NCBI GenBank assembly: GCA_016703645.1
Contig: JADJBR010000010.1
Span: forward strand, 248,001 to 312,000
Length of the DNA stretch: 64,000 nucleotides
Source: Zoogloea sp.
Lineage (GTDB): Bacteria; Pseudomonadota; Gammaproteobacteria; Burkholderiales; Rhodocyclaceae
Reading direction: 5' to 3'
The notes below the pieces were generated by a model, which saw nothing but the letters and a program-made list of their open reading frames with translations, was not told where the DNA came from and ran no database searches. Each line of letters begins with the position of its first letter. Position 1 is the stretch's first letter. This document shows, one piece after another, positions 9,494-17,797 of the stretch. The translations under genes and the position numbers were made by a program.

Positions 9494-10168
9494 TCAGAAC
9501 GGCAGCACGGTGGTGAAGAAGCGCTGCATCCAGCCCATGCGCTGGGTTTCGTCGATGTAGCCGTTGGCCTTGTATTCGACCCGGGCGTCGGCCACCTGGG
9601 TGGACTGGACCGTGTTGCTGCCGGTGACATAGACCGGATTGACCACCCCCGAGAAGCGGATGAATTCGTTGCCCTGGTTGATGGCCACCTGCTTCTCACC
9701 AGAGACCAGCAGGTTGCCGTTGGGCAGCACCTCGATCACGGTGGTGGTGATGGTGCCGCGGAAATCATTGTTCGCCGCTGCGTCGCCCTTGCCCTCGAAC
9801 TTGCTGGCATCCGAGGCAGTGGCGCCGAGCCCGGCCAGGCCGGCCAGGGGCACCTTGGCCAGGGCCGAAATGGAGGCGCTGAGGGTGGCATTGCGCTCGG
9901 CGTTGGCCGAGGAGGACTTGCTGGCCTGGGTCTGCTCCACCAGGTTGATGGTGATCACGTCGCCCACGAAGCGGGCACGCCGGTCTTCGAAAAGGGGGCG
10001 CGAGAAGCTCGGCTGAAAGATGGAGCCGGGCTGGGCCGCCTGGGCGGTGCGTGGCTCGGGGCGGATGCTCAGGGGCTGGTGCACCGCCGTCGGCGGGGTG
10101 GTCTGCAGGGCCGAGCAGCCGGCCAGGGTGGCCAGCAGCAAGGGGGACAGGATGCGGGACGCTTGCAT
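9494..10168 (-). CDS. flgH: flagellar L-ring lipoprotein FlgH
   Basis: This 224-residue lipoprotein starts with [20 protein letters not shown], with the lipobox cysteine at residue 18. The conserved FlgH core [19 protein letters not shown] follows at about residues 60-78. It ends with the beta-rich segment [22 protein letters not shown] (given as [11 protein letters not shown] then [11 protein letters not shown]). It forms the outer-membrane L ring. GGCGGAGAACG precedes the ATG. It sits 24 bp after flgG and 11 bp before flgI. Confidence 0.97.
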   Translation of the reverse strand: MQASRILSPLLLATLAGCSALQTTPPTAVHQPLSIRPEPRTAQAAQPGSIFQPSFSRPLFEDRRARFVGDVITINLVEQTQASKSSSANAERNATLSASISALAKVPLAGLAGLGATASDASKFEGKGDAAANNDFRGTITTTVIEVLPNGNLLVSGEKQVAINQGNEFIRFSGVVNPVYVTGSNTVQSTQVADARVEYKANGYIDETQRMGWMQRFFTTVLPF

Positions 10169-10192
10169 GGTCGTTCTCCGCCCGGCGGGCGC

Positions 10193-10975
10193 TTACAGGG
10201 AGGTGAGCTTGCCGAGCATGTTGTCGGAGGTGGACACGGCGCGGGAGTTGAGCTCGTAGGCGCGCTGGGTCTGGATCATCAGCACCAGCTCTTCGGCGAC
10301 GTTGACGTTGGAGGTCTCCACGTAGGTCTGGTTGAGGACGCCCACGCCATTGCTACCCGGAGTATTGGGGTTGGGCGCACCGCTGACGGCGGTTTCAAGG
10401 TACAGATTTTCCCCCACACTCTGCAGGCCACCCGGATTGACGAAGCCGACGATCTGGATGTTGCCGATCTGGGCCGGCGCTGCCTGGTTGGGCAGGGTCA
10501 CCGACACCACGCCGTCCTTGCCGATGGTCAGGGACAGGGCATTGGCGGGGATGGTGATGGCCGGCTGCAGGGCATAGCCGCTGGAGGTGACCACCTGGCC
10601 GTTGGCGTCTTTCTGGAAGGCGCCGTCGCGGGTGTAGGCGGTGGAACCGTCGGGGGTGAGGATCTGGAAGAAGCCTTCGCCCTGGATCGCCACGTCGAGG
10701 GCGTTGCCGGTCTGGGTGAGGTTGCCCTGGGTATGGATGCGCTCGGTGGCGATGGGACGCACGCCGGTACCGATCTGCAGGCCCGAGGGGATGGTGGTCT
10801 GCTGGGTGGACTGGGCGCCCGGCTGACGCAGATTCTGATAGAGCAGATCCTCGAACACGGCCCGGGCACGCTTGAAGCCGTTGGTTGAGACGTTGGCGAG
10901 GTTGTTGGAGATGACGTCGAGCTGGGTCTGCTGGGCGTCGAGGCCGGTGCGGGCAATCCAGAGGGAGCGGATCAT
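10193..10975 (-). CDS. flgG: flagellar distal rod protein FlgG
   Basis: This 260-residue protein has the rod-protein N-terminus [19 protein letters not shown] and the conserved [20 protein letters not shown] segment. Its C-terminal motif [19 protein letters not shown] forms the D0 coiled-coil. Its length is exactly the family norm. It is exported by the flagellar type III machine and forms the distal rod inside the P and L rings. A sigma54-type promoter lies in the 162-bp gap upstream, so flgGHIJ can be transcribed independently of flgF. Confidence 0.97.
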   Translation of the reverse strand: MIRSLWIARTGLDAQQTQLDVISNNLANVSTNGFKRARAVFEDLLYQNLRQPGAQSTQQTTIPSGLQIGTGVRPIATERIHTQGNLTQTGNALDVAIQGEGFFQILTPDGSTAYTRDGAFQKDANGQVVTSSGYALQPAITIPANALSLTIGKDGVVSVTLPNQAAPAQIGNIQIVGFVNPGGLQSVGENLYLETAVSGAPNPNTPGSNGVGVLNQTYVETSNVNVAEELVLMIQTQRAYELNSRAVSTSDNMLGKLTSL

Positions 10976-11046
10976 GGGGGGCTCCAGGGTGTCAAGGGCA
11001 TGCCGCGGCTCGCGGCGAGTGGGGCGTTGGTATTGATACTAGCCAC

Positions 11047-11062
11047 AGCAAGAGGCATTCCA
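11047..11062 (-). promoter_or_regulatory. sigma54 promoter upstream of flgG
   Basis: The minus strand reads TGGAATGCCTCTTGCT, with GG and TTGC at the -24/-12 spacing. The -24 box is less perfect than those ahead of flgK and the permease gene. It lies about 72 bp before the flgG ATG in one of the few real gaps of the flgB-J cluster. Confidence 0.55.
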
Positions 11063-11137
11063 GGGGCGGAGCAGCGGGGGAAAGCCCCGTCATTTCCCCA
11101 TCGGCCGACCAGACCCGGGGCTCAGATTCGCGACAGG

Positions 11138-11878
11138 TCAGCCCTTGGCGACGAGCTGGGCGGCGGATCGGTCCATTTCCTGGGCGACGGACAGCAGCTT
11201 GGTCTGGGTTTCGTAGTGCCGGGCCAGGGAAATCATGGTCACCATCTGCTCGACCACATTGACATTGCTGCCTTCCAGGTAGCCGGACGCCACCCGCACG
11301 GCAGGATCTGCCGGTGCCGGGTTGCCGTCGGCAAGGCGAAAGTAGCCGTCGCCGCCCCGGCGCAGGTCCTGCTCGGGCGGATTGACCAGCTTGAGCTGCC
11401 CGACCGTGGTGGTGTTGTTGCGCGCCCCGGTCCGGGGGACAGCCGAAACCGTGCCATCGGCCCCGACCACCACTTCCACATCCGGCGGCAGGGTGATCGG
11501 GCCACCGCTGCCCACCACGGGCAGGCCGCTACGGGTCTGCAGGATGCCGTTGGCGCTGACTTCCAGACTGCCGTTGCGGGTATAGCCCTCGCTGCCATCG
11601 GGCAATTGCACCGCCAGCCAGCCCTTGCCCTGCACCGCCACGTCCATGGAGCGATTGGTGTGCTGCAGCGGGCCAGGCGTGAAGTCGTCGGCCACGCTGG
11701 CGTCCACCACGAAAGCCCGGGTGGGGAGCTGGGTGTTCTGGATGGGTACGGCACGCAGGCGGTGCAATTCGGCCCTGAAGCCGGTGCTGGTGGCATTGGC
11801 CAGGTTGTGGGCCACGGCCGCCTCCTGCCCCATGGTGGCGGCGGCGCCGGTCATTGCGGTGTAGATGAGGCGGTCCAT
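11138..11878 (-). CDS. flgF: flagellar proximal rod protein FlgF
   Basis: This 246-residue protein starts MDRLIYTAMTGAAATMGQE and has the family motif HNLANATSTGFRAELHRL. Its C-terminal SNVNVVEQMVTMISLARHYE closes the rod-protein fold. It forms part of the proximal rod and is exported without a cleaved signal. It lies 20 bp downstream of flgE. No strong ribosome site is visible before the ATG (AAGAAAGCCTGAGCC), so translation may depend on coupling to flgE. Confidence 0.95.
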   Translation of the reverse strand: MDRLIYTAMTGAAATMGQEAAVAHNLANATSTGFRAELHRLRAVPIQNTQLPTRAFVVDASVADDFTPGPLQHTNRSMDVAVQGKGWLAVQLPDGSEGYTRNGSLEVSANGILQTRSGLPVVGSGGPITLPPDVEVVVGADGTVSAVPRTGARNNTTTVGQLKLVNPPEQDLRRGGDGYFRLADGNPAPADPAVRVASGYLEGSNVNVVEQMVTMISLARHYETQTKLLSVAQEMDRSAAQLVAKG

Positions 11879-11898
11879 GGCTCAGGCTTTCTTCACGA

Positions 11899-13464
11899 TC
11901 AACGCAGGTTGACCAGGGTTTGCAGGATCTGGTCCTGGGTCTTGATGGACTGGGCGTTGGCCTGGTAGGCACGCTGCTGGGTGATCATGTTCACCAGCTC
12001 GGAGGTGAGGTCCACGTTGGAGTCTTCGACTGCAGCAGACTGCAGCACGCCCAGGCTGCCGGTGCCCGGGGCATTGGGCTGCTCGGGGCCGGAGGCATTG
12101 GTGACCGCCCACTGGTTGCCACCAAGGGACTGGAGACCATTGGGGTTCTGGAAGGACGCCAGCCACACCTGCCCCATCACCCGCGACTGACCATTGCTGA
12201 AATTACCCTGGATGGTGCCGTCGGCATCGACGGTAAGGCCGGACAGCTTGCCCGTGGTGTAGCCATCCTGGGTCAGCTGGTTGACCCCGTAGCTGTTGCC
12301 GAACTGGGTGGTGCCCTCAAGCTCGACGGTGAAGGCCAGGGGGGTCACCGAACCCGTGGACACGGTGTAGGAGGAGCTGAAAGAGGTGGGCGTCTGCAGC
12401 ACGCCATTGGCGTCAAAGCTGATGGTCTTCGGCGTGTGGGTGCCGGTCACCGGGTCGATCTCGGGCGGAAAGCCGCCATCAAGACTGGTGTAGACATCCC
12501 AGATGTTCGACTGGGCGGTCTTCACAAAGTACATCGACTGGGTGTGCGCGTTGCCCAGGGAGTCGTATACCGTCTGGGACGTGGTGCTGGTGTAACTGGT
12601 GGGATCCGAAGTGCTGAAGGCGGAGTTCGTCGCGGTGGCGGCAGTGCCGGGCACATTCAGGGCGGCCGCAGCGGTGCCTGTGACAGTGATGTCAGACAGA
12701 CGCCCACTCCGCATCGATGAGAAATTGATGACGCCGGTGCTGTCACTGGCAACCTTGACCCGGTCCTTCAGGGAGGTCTGATCGACGGCGGTCTGGATGG
12801 CGGTGACAAGGGAACCTACGTCCGCATAGGTACCGGCGGCGATACTGATCGTGACCGGAGTGGTCGAGCCATCGACCACGATGGACAGGGCGTTCGCCGG
12901 TGAGGCCGCAACCGTGAGGGAAGGCGCGGCCGTTCCGAACACGGCGGCCTTCGCCATGGCCGACGGGGTGGACGAGCGGGAGTCGAGATTGACGTTATAG
13001 CCGGCGCTGGTGGTGGCAGCCGGCTTGGCATCGCTGAAGTTGAGCTTGATGTCACCACTGGTGCCCGTCAGCACACCATTCGAGTCGGCCAGCTTGCCCG
13101 TCAGGCGCAAGCCCGCGGCATTGACGATGTAACCGTTCTTGTCGGTCTGGAACTGGCCGTTGCGGCTGTAGGTGATCGTTCCGGCATCGCTCATGCGGAA
13201 GAAACCCTGCCCGTTGATGGCCAGGTCCAGCGCGTTGCTGGTGGTGGAGATGTTGCCCTGGTTGAACTGCTGGGACACCTTGTCGATGGACGCGCCGATA
13301 CCCACCTGGGTACCGCCGCCCGCCAGGGATGCGGCAAACACGTCGGAGAACTGGGCCGTGGACTGCTTGAAGCCGACGGTGCCCGAGTTGGACACGTTGT
13401 TGCTGATGGCGTCGAGGGCCTTGGAAGCGATGGAGAGACCGCTCAAACCTTGCTGGAATGCCAT
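11899..13464 (-). CDS. flgE: flagellar hook protein FlgE
   Basis: This 521-residue protein begins MAFQQGLSGLSIASKALDAI and contains the rod/hook motif SNNVSNSGTVGFKQ. The C-terminal SNVDLTSELVNMITQQRAYQ completes the D0 domain. It is longer than enteric FlgE (about 400), with the extra length in the Ser/Thr/Ala-rich surface domains (about residues 150-380). It polymerises into the hook after export. A strong GGAGGCAAAA ribosome site precedes the ATG, as expected for an abundant subunit. It is 12 bp downstream of flgD. Confidence 0.97.
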   Translation of the reverse strand: MAFQQGLSGLSIASKALDAISNNVSNSGTVGFKQSTAQFSDVFAASLAGGGTQVGIGASIDKVSQQFNQGNISTTSNALDLAINGQGFFRMSDAGTITYSRNGQFQTDKNGYIVNAAGLRLTGKLADSNGVLTGTSGDIKLNFSDAKPAATTSAGYNVNLDSRSSTPSAMAKAAVFGTAAPSLTVAASPANALSIVVDGSTTPVTISIAAGTYADVGSLVTAIQTAVDQTSLKDRVKVASDSTGVINFSSMRSGRLSDITVTGTAAAALNVPGTAATATNSAFSTSDPTSYTSTTSQTVYDSLGNAHTQSMYFVKTAQSNIWDVYTSLDGGFPPEIDPVTGTHTPKTISFDANGVLQTPTSFSSSYTVSTGSVTPLAFTVELEGTTQFGNSYGVNQLTQDGYTTGKLSGLTVDADGTIQGNFSNGQSRVMGQVWLASFQNPNGLQSLGGNQWAVTNASGPEQPNAPGTGSLGVLQSAAVEDSNVDLTSELVNMITQQRAYQANAQSIKTQDQILQTLVNLR

Positions 13465-13476
13465 TTTTGCCTCCGC

Positions 13477-14148
13477 TTACAGAATCTGCTTGATGTCGGA
13501 CAGGCTCACGAGATTGCCGGAGCCCACATCGAGGGATACGCTGCCGCTGCCCGTGCGCAGCACGCTATTGACGGTGGACAGCGCCAGGGCTGTCGTCTTG
13601 ACGGTCTCGCTGCCCCGGGTGGCACTGACGCTGATGGTGTACTTGCCATCCACCGCCTGGGTGCCATTGGTGGACTTGCCGTCCCAGGCGAAGTTGAAGA
13701 CACCGGCGTCGGAGGAACCCAGTTCCATCTTGCGCACCTCCAGACCCTTGGAGTCCTTGATGGTCACGGTCACCTTGTCGGCCGCCGTGGCCAGTTCGAA
13801 ACCCCCGTAGGCCTTGCTACCGGAGAGGGTCAGGTTGGTGCCTTCGACCATCACGCCCTTACCCACCAAAGCGGCGGCCTGCAAGACCTCACTGGACTGG
13901 CTGCCTTCCAGGAGGGAGGTCAGCGTCTTGTTCAGCTTGTCGATACCATCCACGGTGCTGATCTGGGCCAGCTGGGAGGTCATCTGGGCGTTGTCCATGG
14001 GGTTGAGGGGGTCCTGGTTCTTCAATTGCTCGGTGAGCAGCTTGAGGAAGCGGGTCTGAGCCTCTTCGGTCTTCGACGTGGAACTGGTCGAGGATTTCTG
14101 GAGGGCGGCGATGACGTCGGCGGAGGTCGTGGAATTGACGGTGCTCAT
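13477..14148 (-). CDS. flgD: flagellar hook-capping protein FlgD
   Basis: This 223-residue scaffold caps the growing hook. Its N-terminal half holds the conserved segment TRFLKLLTEQLKNQDPLNPM at about residues 32-51, followed by DNAQMTSQLAQISTVDGI. The C-terminal half is a FlgD immunoglobulin-like/Tudor-like region. Length matches the family. It lies between flgC (16 bp upstream) and flgE (12 bp downstream) in the standard order. Confidence 0.96.
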   Translation of the reverse strand: MSTVNSTTSADVIAALQKSSTSSTSKTEEAQTRFLKLLTEQLKNQDPLNPMDNAQMTSQLAQISTVDGIDKLNKTLTSLLEGSQSSEVLQAAALVGKGVMVEGTNLTLSGSKAYGGFELATAADKVTVTIKDSKGLEVRKMELGSSDAGVFNFAWDGKSTNGTQAVDGKYTISVSATRGSETVKTTALALSTVNSVLRTGSGSVSLDVGSGNLVSLSDIKQIL

Positions 14149-14164
14149 GATCGTTGTCCGGTGC

Positions 14165-14569
14165 TTACTGGCCGATGGCCAGGGTTCGTTCCATCAGGGT
14201 CTTGGCAGTCCCCATCACTTCGGCATTGGTCTGGTAGGCCCGGGAGGCGGAGATCATGTTGGTCATCTCCTCCACCACATTGACGTTGGGCATGGTCACG
14301 TAGCCTTCGCCGTTGGCCGCGGGGCTCTTTGGGTCATAGACCATGCGCATCGGCGCGGCGCTTTCGACCACCTGCTTGACGCGCACCCCCTGTGCCGCCG
14401 GCGCGCCCATCGGCGTGGCCGCGAACACCACCTGCTTGGCCTTGTAAGATTGACCGTTGCTGGAGGTGACGCTGTCGGCATTGGCCAGGTTGCTGGCGGT
14501 GGCATTGAGCCGGGTGGATTGGGCGTGCAGCGCACTGCCGGCCACCTGGAAGACGTTCATCATGCTCAT
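14165..14569 (-). CDS. flgC: flagellar basal-body rod protein FlgC
   Basis: This 134-residue protein contains FQVAGSALHAQSTRLNATAS and NLANADSV, and ends with NVNVVEEMTNMISASRAYQT, all FlgC hallmarks. It is a component of the proximal rod. The first ATG is chosen because AAGGAG lies at ideal distance (AAGGAGCCGATC-ATG). It starts 10 bp after flgB. Confidence 0.96.
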   Translation of the reverse strand: MSMMNVFQVAGSALHAQSTRLNATASNLANADSVTSSNGQSYKAKQVVFAATPMGAPAAQGVRVKQVVESAAPMRMVYDPKSPAANGEGYVTMPNVNVVEEMTNMISASRAYQTNAEVMGTAKTLMERTLAIGQ

Positions 14570-14579
14570 GATCGGCTCC

Positions 14580-14984
14580 TTACTGGCCCTGGATGGCCCG
14601 CTGCATGCCGGTGATCAGGCCATTGATGAAAGTGACGCTGGCCTGGTACTGAATCGCGTTCTCGGCAAAGGCGCTGCGCTCCACGTCCATGTTGACCGTA
14701 TTGCCGTCGACGGCCCCCTGCTGGTCGTTGCGGAATTTCAGGTTCGCCTCCAGTGGGCTGGCACCGGCAGCCGCCAGATGACGCGCGGAGGTGGTGCTGA
14801 GGGCGAGGCTCCCGCTCTTGCCCGCCAGCGCGCCCGTCAGGGCTTCACGGAAATCCACATCCCGCGCCTTGTAGTTGGGCGTATCGGCGTTGGCGATATT
14901 GGATGCGATGACCTGCTGGCGATAGGCTCGGGTGTTGAGGGCGGTCTGGTGGAAACGCATCGCTTCGTCAAGTCGGCTGCTCAT
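14580..14984 (-). CDS. flgB: flagellar basal-body rod protein FlgB
   Basis: This 134-residue proximal rod protein reads MSSRLDEAMRFHQTALNTRA with the family motif ASNIANADTPNYKARDVDF. I start it at the ATG at 14984, served by AGAGGTGAACCCA, rather than at a GTG three codons upstream that would lie inside that ribosome site. It is the first gene of the flgBCDEF(GHIJ) cluster. A sigma54-type promoter sits about 80 bp upstream, in a divergent gap shared with flgA. Confidence 0.96.
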   Translation of the reverse strand: MSSRLDEAMRFHQTALNTRAYRQQVIASNIANADTPNYKARDVDFREALTGALAGKSGSLALSTTSARHLAAAGASPLEANLKFRNDQQGAVDGNTVNMDVERSAFAENAIQYQASVTFINGLITGMQRAIQGQ

Positions 14985-15064
14985 TGGGTTCACCTCTAAA
15001 GTTCATTTCCACTTGTGCCGTCATTCCTGCCTGACGCACACGCTGTGGTGGGCATGCACTTCAT

Positions 15065-15080
15065 TGCACCTTCCATGCCA
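15065..15080 (-). promoter_or_regulatory. sigma54 promoter for the flgB operon
   Basis: The minus strand reads TGGCATGGAAGGTGCA. It has the GG and GC dinucleotides at exact -24/-12 spacing and a TGGCA -24 core. The predicted start gives a leader of roughly 70 nt before flgB. Its position at the head of the rod-hook operon supports RpoN control. Confidence 0.65.
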
Positions 15081-15170
15081 GCCATGCTAGAGGCCCGTCC
15101 CACCCCGGAAAGGGTCGAACAGGCGGCAATTCCTGCGCCAATTTGCACGCTCACCCCCATCCCTCCCTGC

Positions 15171-15217
15171 CGCCACGGCAAGCTTCCGGCAAGATTTGCC
15201 GGAAGCTTGCCGTGGCG
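15171..15217. repeat. 22-bp-arm perfect palindrome between flgB and flgA
   Basis: Positions 15171-15192 and 15196-15217 are exact reverse complements with a 3-nt loop (GAT). The arms read CGCCACGGCAAGCTTCC plus GGCAA on the left. No U-tract follows on either strand, so an ordinary terminator is unlikely. It could extrude as a cruciform or be a mobile hairpin repeat or an operator. Confidence 0.85.
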
Positions 15218-15316
15218 GGGTGGCAGGTCGAAATGGCCCGGGAAAGGCCATCTGTTTCTGACGGCGCAAGACGCGCCGACGTGCTTGAATGGGGGTATAT
15301 CCCTGTGCCAAGCCCC

Positions 15317-16009
15317 ATGCCTCATATTCCCGCCCTCCTCTGCGCTGCACTCTTGCTGTTGTCAGCCACGCCCCTGCAGGCGCGCCAGGATCCTGGGCCG
15401 GTGCGGGCCGAGGTCGGCCGTTTTCTGGATCTGCAAAGCCGCAGCCTGCCGGGCGAAGTGCGTGTTCAGGTCGGCGAGTTCAATGGCGACAACGGACTGC
15501 CCCCCTGCGCGCAGCTAGAGGCCTTCCTTCCCGCCGGCACACGGGCCTGGGGGCGGGTTTCGGTGGGCGTTCGCTGCCTGGCACCGACGACGTGGACGGC
15601 CTACGTTCCGTCAGAGGTGAGGGTCAGGGGGCTCTATCTCGTCAGCGCCGGGCCGATCTCCGCTGGCCAGGTGCTGGGCCCGGCAGATGTCCGCCGGGAG
15701 GCCGGGGAGCTCACCGCCCAGGTCGCCGATGTCCTCACCGATCCCAGTCAGGCGGTCGGGCACGCAGCGCGCATCAGCCTTGCCGGCGGCCGCCCCCTGG
15801 CGGCCAGTCACCTGCGCCAGCCACCCGCCATCCTTCAGGGGCAACCCGTTAAAGTGGTCTCCCGCGGCGCCGGCTTCCAGGTGGCCAATGATGGTGTGGC
15901 CCTCAACAACGCCACCGACGGCCAGGGGGCACAGGTGCGCCTGGCCAATGGGCAGGTCATCCGGGGCACTGCCCGCAACGGCGGCATCGTGGAGGTCACC
16001 CTGCCCTGA
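15317..16009 (+). CDS. flgA: flagellar P-ring assembly chaperone FlgA
   Basis: This protein of about 230 residues has a signal peptide (MPHIPALLCAALLLLSATPLQA) and the C-terminal SAF-type domain of FlgA. Visible family features are LYLVSAGPISAGQVLGPADV (about residues 107-126) and the closing GQVIRGTARNGGIVEV. It is a periplasmic chaperone for FlgI. An in-frame GTG at 15305 lies 8 bp after a G-rich stretch (15291-15295) and is a plausible alternative start that would add four residues. It is divergent from flgB and 90 bp upstream of flgM. Confidence 0.9.
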   Translation: MPHIPALLCAALLLLSATPLQARQDPGPVRAEVGRFLDLQSRSLPGEVRVQVGEFNGDNGLPPCAQLEAFLPAGTRAWGRVSVGVRCLAPTTWTAYVPSEVRVRGLYLVSAGPISAGQVLGPADVRREAGELTAQVADVLTDPSQAVGHAARISLAGGRPLAASHLRQPPAILQGQPVKVVSRGAGFQVANDGVALNNATDGQGAQVRLANGQVIRGTARNGGIVEVTLP

Positions 16010-16040
16010 GGATGGGACTCCCGCATTTGCCCGAATCGGT

Positions 16041-16067
16041 TAAAGTTTCGCTTTCGTCGGTCGTTGA
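16041..16067 (+). promoter_or_regulatory. sigma28 (FliA) promoter for flgM
   Basis: The sequence is TAAAGTTT-N11-GTCGTTGA. The -35 is a perfect match to the FliA consensus TAAAGTTT, the spacing is the canonical 11, and the -10 matches five of eight positions of GCCGATAA. It lies 33 bp before the flgM ATG. It would place the anti-sigma factor under the sigma factor it inhibits. Confidence 0.7.
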
Positions 16068-16099
16068 CCCCATCGACATATGGAAGAAAGGGCAATGCC

Positions 16100-16414
16100 A
16101 TGAAAATTGATAACTCCGTCAAGTCAGCAGCAGGCCTCCCGCCCAACGACGGCCGGACCCGCTCTGCCAAAGAGTCGCCGAAGGCCGATTCGGCCAGCGG
16201 CAGTGGCGAGAAGGTTGAACTGTCCTCCCTGTCTGCCCGGCTGCAGCAGATGGAGGAAACGATCGCCAACACCCCGGTAGTGGATAGTGCAAAGGTGGAT
16301 GAGATCAAGCAGGCCATCACCGAAGGTCGTTTCAAGGTAGACACCGATAAGGTTGCCGATGGCCTGATCGAGAGTGTCCGCCAGATGCTTCGCGCGCAAA
16401 CAGGGCCCGCCTGA
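16100..16414 (+). CDS. flgM: anti-sigma28 factor FlgM
   Basis: This 104-residue protein starts MKIDNSVKSAAGLPP and has a disordered N-terminal half. The C-terminal FliA-binding region (about residues 42-98) contains VELSSLSARLQQMEE and VDEIKQAITEGRFKVDTDKV. It holds FliA inactive until the hook is finished, when FlgM is exported. The ATG at 16100 follows GAAAGGGCAATGCC; an upstream TTG in frame lies inside the promoter and is rejected. It is followed 1 bp later by flgN. Confidence 0.93.
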   Translation: MKIDNSVKSAAGLPPNDGRTRSAKESPKADSASGSGEKVELSSLSARLQQMEETIANTPVVDSAKVDEIKQAITEGRFKVDTDKVADGLIESVRQMLRAQTGPA

Positions 16415-16415
16415 C

Positions 16416-16892
16416 GTGTCCATTGATCCGGGCCTCACCCAGCGTCTTGCTCGCCTGATCCATGACGAACAGGCCGGCTTGAAGGCTTTCATTGCCCTGC
16501 TGCAACGGGAGGAAGCCCTGCTTGTGGAAGGCCAGATCGATGCCCTGACCGCGTTGGCGGAAGAAAAAACCAAGCTATACCGTTCGCTGCAACGTCTTTC
16601 AGATGACCGCACGGTGATGTTCGCCCGACTCGGGGCGAAAGTGAGCAAGGACAATATCCGCATTGTCCTCGCAGATTCACCGGACGCGCTGGCGGCTTGG
16701 GATGTTGTTGTCACCCTGGCCGCAGACGCCAAGGAGCGGAACCGCATCAACGGGCAACTGATCACTGAACGCCTGCAGAACAATCAGCAGGCTCTCAGCA
16801 CGCTCCTTGCCGCCGCAGAACACCCCCAGATCTACGGGCCTGACGGGCAGTCGCGCCCCACGGCCTCAAGCCGGCACCTCGGCTCCGTCTAA
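16416..16892 (+). CDS. flgN: flagellar export chaperone FlgN
   Basis: This 158-residue, mostly helical protein matches FlgN, the cytoplasmic chaperone for FlgK and FlgL. Recognisable parts are LARLIHDEQAGLKAFIALLQ near the N-terminus and EKTKLYRSLQRLSDDR. I start it at the GTG at 16416 because it follows the flgM stop by one base. An ATG 42 bp upstream in the same frame would overlap flgM. It converges with motB 50 bp away. Confidence 0.85.
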   Translation: MSIDPGLTQRLARLIHDEQAGLKAFIALLQREEALLVEGQIDALTALAEEKTKLYRSLQRLSDDRTVMFARLGAKVSKDNIRIVLADSPDALAAWDVVVTLAADAKERNRINGQLITERLQNNQQALSTLLAAAEHPQIYGPDGQSRPTASSRHLGSV

Positions 16893-16942
16893 CCGCCCCA
16901 TCCGCCACACCGCCCGAGCGCCCTCAGCGGGCCGCGTTTCCG

Positions 16943-17794
16943 TCAGCGCCCGGCAGCCGGTGCCTGCGGAAGAGGCGTCGCCGCATCGGGCGGCAGGATG
17001 GAATCGGTGATGCCGGACGCCTTCACCGGCTTGCTCACTTCGGCTTCGACAACGCGGGACTCGATGAGAATGGTGACCCGCCGATTGCGTGCCCGACCAT
17101 CCGGCGTGGTGTTGTCAGCCACCGGCCGTTGGTCCCCATAGCCTGCCGCCGTCAGGCGCGAAGGCTTCACCCCGCCATCCACAAACAATCGCACAACGCT
17201 CGAAGCACGAACGGCAGAGAGCTCCCAGTTGGACGGGAACATGGCCGTGGCAATGGGCGTGATGTCGGTATGCCCCTCCACGGTGATCGGAAACTCGGCA
17301 CCTGCCACAACCTCGGCCACGGCCCGCAGGGCGCGTACCGCATCCGCGCCGAGCTGGGCCTCGCCGGGTGCGAAGAGCACACTGGCATTGATCTCGACCG
17401 TGATGCCAAAGGCGCCCTCCGTCACCCGCACCTGCCCGTCGGCCACAAGCGGCGCAAGCACCTTGCGGATCTCCTCGGCCATGTTCTTGACCCGCTCGGC
17501 CCTGGACTTCCGGGCCTCTTCGGTTTCCGACGAACTAGAAGGCGGCGGGGAGGCCTGGGGCCGAATCGAAGGAATCGGGCTGGAAATGATGCGCGGGCTG
17601 TCGCTGTTACTGGCGATATTGCGAAAGGCACTCACCACTGAGTCGGACATGATCCGGTACTTGCCTTCATTGAGGGACGACAGCGAGTACATCACCACGA
17701 AGAAGGCGAACAGCAGGGTGATGAAATCCGCATAGGAAACGAGCCAGCGCTCATGATTCTCGTGCTCGTCCTCCCCCTTTCGGCGGCGTGCCAT
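16943..17794 (-). CDS. motB: flagellar stator protein MotB (MotD-like)
   Basis: This 283-residue protein has a short basic N-terminus and one membrane helix (about residues 18-40). The proton-binding aspartate is Asp23 in WLVSYADFITLLFAFF. A linker rich in Ser and Pro follows (about 65-90). The OmpA-type peptidoglycan-binding domain (about 120-255) contains VEGHTDITPIATAMFPSNWE, ASSVVRLFVDGGV and RRVTILIE. It anchors the stator to the wall. Its position after fliA-motA mirrors Pseudomonas motCD. The gene begins 3 bp after motA. Confidence 0.95.
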   Translation of the reverse strand: MARRRKGEDEHENHERWLVSYADFITLLFAFFVVMYSLSSLNEGKYRIMSDSVVSAFRNIASNSDSPRIISSPIPSIRPQASPPPSSSSETEEARKSRAERVKNMAEEIRKVLAPLVADGQVRVTEGAFGITVEINASVLFAPGEAQLGADAVRALRAVAEVVAGAEFPITVEGHTDITPIATAMFPSNWELSAVRASSVVRLFVDGGVKPSRLTAAGYGDQRPVADNTTPDGRARNRRVTILIESRVVEAEVSKPVKASGITDSILPPDAATPLPQAPAAGR

Positions 17795-17797
17795 CCC

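Larger units (their letters stand above)
14985..15316. other. divergent flgB/flgA intergenic region
   Basis: This 332-bp gap separates flgB (leftward) from flgA (rightward). It holds a sigma54-type promoter for flgB at 15065-15080 and a very large perfect palindrome at 15171-15217. I see no convincing gene in it; the open frames crossing it are low-complexity. Confidence 0.6.
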
